Shown one piece after another: positions 62,572-64,000 of a DNA stretch of 64,000 bases. The position numbers were made by a program, and so were the translations under genes. Origin of the DNA: an uncultured Lachnospiraceae bacterium (GTDB taxonomy: Bacteria; Bacillota; Clostridia; Lachnospirales; Lachnospiraceae); NCBI GenBank assembly GCA_910585295.1, contig CAJUDE010000030.1, positions 1 through 64,000 of the forward strand, given 5' to 3'. Each line of letters begins with the position of its first letter. Positions within the stretch are counted from its first letter, which is position 1. The notes under the pieces are model-generated. The model did not search any database and was not told the origin of the DNA. It saw nothing but the letters and a program-made list of their open reading frames with translations.

Positions 62572-63540
62572 CTATTGGCTCATTGTAAAAAGAATATCCT
62601 GATTTTCCTTTAAAAATAATGTCTCCCTGCGTAAGGATGTAAATGGGACAACCTGGCTTTTCGCCTGGTAAAAATACCCGTCAAGGCTCTTGGCAAGCTC
62701 TGTTAGGCTTTGGTAACCCATCTGGAACCCGTCTGGGACTACCAAACAACGGATTGCGTCTGTATCTAAATAATAAGCTGCCTCTGTGGAATTCCCAATC
62801 CCATACACCAATGCGCCATGCAGGTCATTTGCAGCCGAATATTTTCCTGCCGCAACCAAACTGCCGTTATCAAGCGCAGCCACTACATCCACCCCATCCA
62901 ATGCCCGCAAAGAATTTTCCCCATTTTCTGTAAAAGAACCAAAAACCGGCCATCGGATTTTTGCCCCCGCCCTTTCCAATGCTTCCCGAAGTCCCCGGCT
63001 CCTGCTGGCAGAAGCCTCTGAACCAGTGTCCCCAGACAGGACCCCAACCACTTTCCCTTCCAGATTCCCGCCAAAATCTTCCAGCAGCCCCTCTGCCAGG
63101 GCGGCTCCCAGCTTATAATTATCTGGCCTTGTGACCGGAAGGGAAGACGCCCCCCCTTCCTGCGATGCCGCAGATTCCGCAAGCATAACTGGAACTTTCT
63201 TTTCCATCTTTTTTAGCATTTCTTCTGCCCCTGGAACAGGCTGCACAATAATGGCTTTGGCACCGTTGTCAATTTCAGCTTCTATCAGTTCCTTTTCTTC
63301 TTCCTGAGTCAGCGTAACTCCTGTGCTTACAATTGTAAGCTCTATATCTAAATCCTCCGCCGCCATCCTCAGCCCATATTGGAATGCAGACCATTGGCTG
63401 CTGTCGGAATCCTGAACCACCACAGATACCCGGTAGCGGCCTTCCCCATTTTTTTCCCAAAACATACGCACAACTAGGAGCGCCAGCATCATTGCCAGGA
63501 TAGATTCTATCAAAATAAATACTTTCTTATTGTCCCTCAT
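62572..63540 (-). CDS. Membrane-anchored sugar-binding-type protein
   Basis: 322 residues. N-terminal membrane anchor (VFILIESILAMMLALLVVRM), then a type I periplasmic-binding fold (RVSVVVQDSDSSQWSAFQYG; DNGAKAIIVQPVPGAEEMLK; GDTGSEASASRSRGLREALE). Not a lipoprotein, so it is tethered in the membrane, as in sensor accessory proteins of the YtfQ/ChvE-like or 'XylFII' kind. Starts 10 bases after the stop of the kinase gene. Likely a signal-input subunit for the kinase. Confidence 0.8.
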   Translation of the reverse strand: MRDNKKVFILIESILAMMLALLVVRMFWEKNGEGRYRVSVVVQDSDSSQWSAFQYGLRMAAEDLDIELTIVSTGVTLTQEEEKELIEAEIDNGAKAIIVQPVPGAEEMLKKMEKKVPVMLAESAASQEGGASSLPVTRPDNYKLGAALAEGLLEDFGGNLEGKVVGVLSGDTGSEASASRSRGLREALERAGAKIRWPVFGSFTENGENSLRALDGVDVVAALDNGSLVAAGKYSAANDLHGALVYGIGNSTEAAYYLDTDAIRCLVVPDGFQMGYQSLTELAKSLDGYFYQAKSQVVPFTSLRRETLFLKENQDILFTMSQ

Positions 63541-63549
63541 AAGCCTCCT

Positions 63550-64000
63550 CTATACTTCTTTGCCAAACATATGCCCTTTTTCTAAAATCTTCCTGTTTTC
63601 TTCTGTATATGGGATTGCCGGGATACGGATGGAAACTTCCGTCCCCTCATCTGGCTCGCTTTTTATGGTAAGCCCATACTCTTTCCCAAAAAGTATCTGG
63701 ATGCGTTTGCAGACATTGATAATGCCAACCCCAGACCCATGGCTTGGCTTGCGGTTGCTGTCAGCCAAAATCAGGCTGACCTCTTCCTCTGCCATCCCCA
63801 TCCCATTATCTAAGACAGACAAAAGGATTTCCCCATTTTCCTGCCTTCCAACCACTCTGACCTCCCCGCACCCTTCCATTCCAGACATGCCGTAATTGAT
63901 TGCATTTTCCAGGATGGGCTGGAGAATTAATTTTACAGTGCAGCAGGCCTCTATAGCTGGGTCTATGTCAAAGAAAACAGAAAATGCATTTTTATAGCGT
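63550..64000 (-). CDS. YesM/LytS-type sensor histidine kinase, C-terminal part
   Basis: The frame is open through the right edge of the window, so only the last ~150 residues are seen. The ATPase domain is clear: N-box LQPILENAINYG, G1 box DNGMGM, G2-type GSGVGIINVCKRIQILFG and the closing GTEVSIRIP. This matches the HATPase of the YesM/LytS family with the upstream His_kinase domain outside the window. First visible gene of a three-gene cluster with two sugar-binding proteins, suggesting sugar-responsive control of transport or chemotaxis genes. Confidence 0.88.
   Translation of the reverse strand, partial: RYKNAFSVFFDIDPAIEACCTVKLILQPILENAINYGMSGMEGCGEVRVVGRQENGEILLSVLDNGMGMAEEEVSLILADSNRKPSHGSGVGIINVCKRIQILFGKEYGLTIKSEPDEGTEVSIRIPAIPYTEENRKILEKGHMFGKEV

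Overview
The window looks like a spore-forming, anaerobic gut Firmicute of the Lachnospiraceae type. The evidence is SpoIIID, an alpha/beta-type spore SASP, a PdaA-type spore-cortex deacetylase, a T-box leader, AGGAGG ribosome sites and protein sequences typical of that family. This is inference from gene content; no rRNA or tRNA gene is present.

Bases 1 to about 29,480 are one end of an integrative conjugative element (ICE). Every recognised ICE gene lies on the minus strand, so transcription runs leftward from the guaA side. The order is a small unknown gene, parA-parB, a sortase-anchored thioester adhesin, two paralogous unknown proteins, and a 2842-residue methylase/SNF2-helicase protein that carries a second gene (TnpV-like) nested in another frame. 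A cargo stretch follows: two AT-rich membrane proteins and an Rpn nuclease flanked by ~580-bp direct repeats. Then come a DUF3991/Toprim protein, DpnD/PcfM, DUF3789, a split DUF5688 protein, MobC, relaxase, PcfB, an ArdC-like protein and the VirD4 coupling protein. The coupling protein is cut at its Walker B motif by what looks like the 5' end of a group II intron. The integrase, VirB4/VirB6-type genes and the other element end lie outside the window. The element abuts the 3' end of guaA, a known ICE attachment gene.

Bases 29,482 to 64,000 are chromosome. Genes in order: guaA; leuA under a leucine T-box and fused to an AraC-type DNA-binding domain; spoIIID; a pdaA-like deacetylase; a DJ-1 protein; a GH13 alpha-glucosidase with a divergent AraC regulator; pdxA; a SASP gene with a structured leader; a Cache chemoreceptor; a CYTH protein; carA-carB; a sugar ABC importer (binding protein plus two permeases, no ATPase); a CAP/BIG2 secreted protein; cheC; an SDR; a beta-propeller-like membrane-anchored protein; and a complete pantothenate/CoA operon (panG-like, panB, panC, panD, coaBC). 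Last come two sugar-binding proteins downstream of a YesM-type histidine kinase that runs off the right edge.

The most notable signals are the LeuA-AraC fusion, the out-of-frame TnpV gene inside the giant ICE ORF, a possible intragenic antitoxin start inside rpn, a recurring AGCC...GGCT hairpin across the ICE, and long symmetric palindromes in chromosomal intergenic regions. Two of those palindromes share a core but have different, self-complementary arms.
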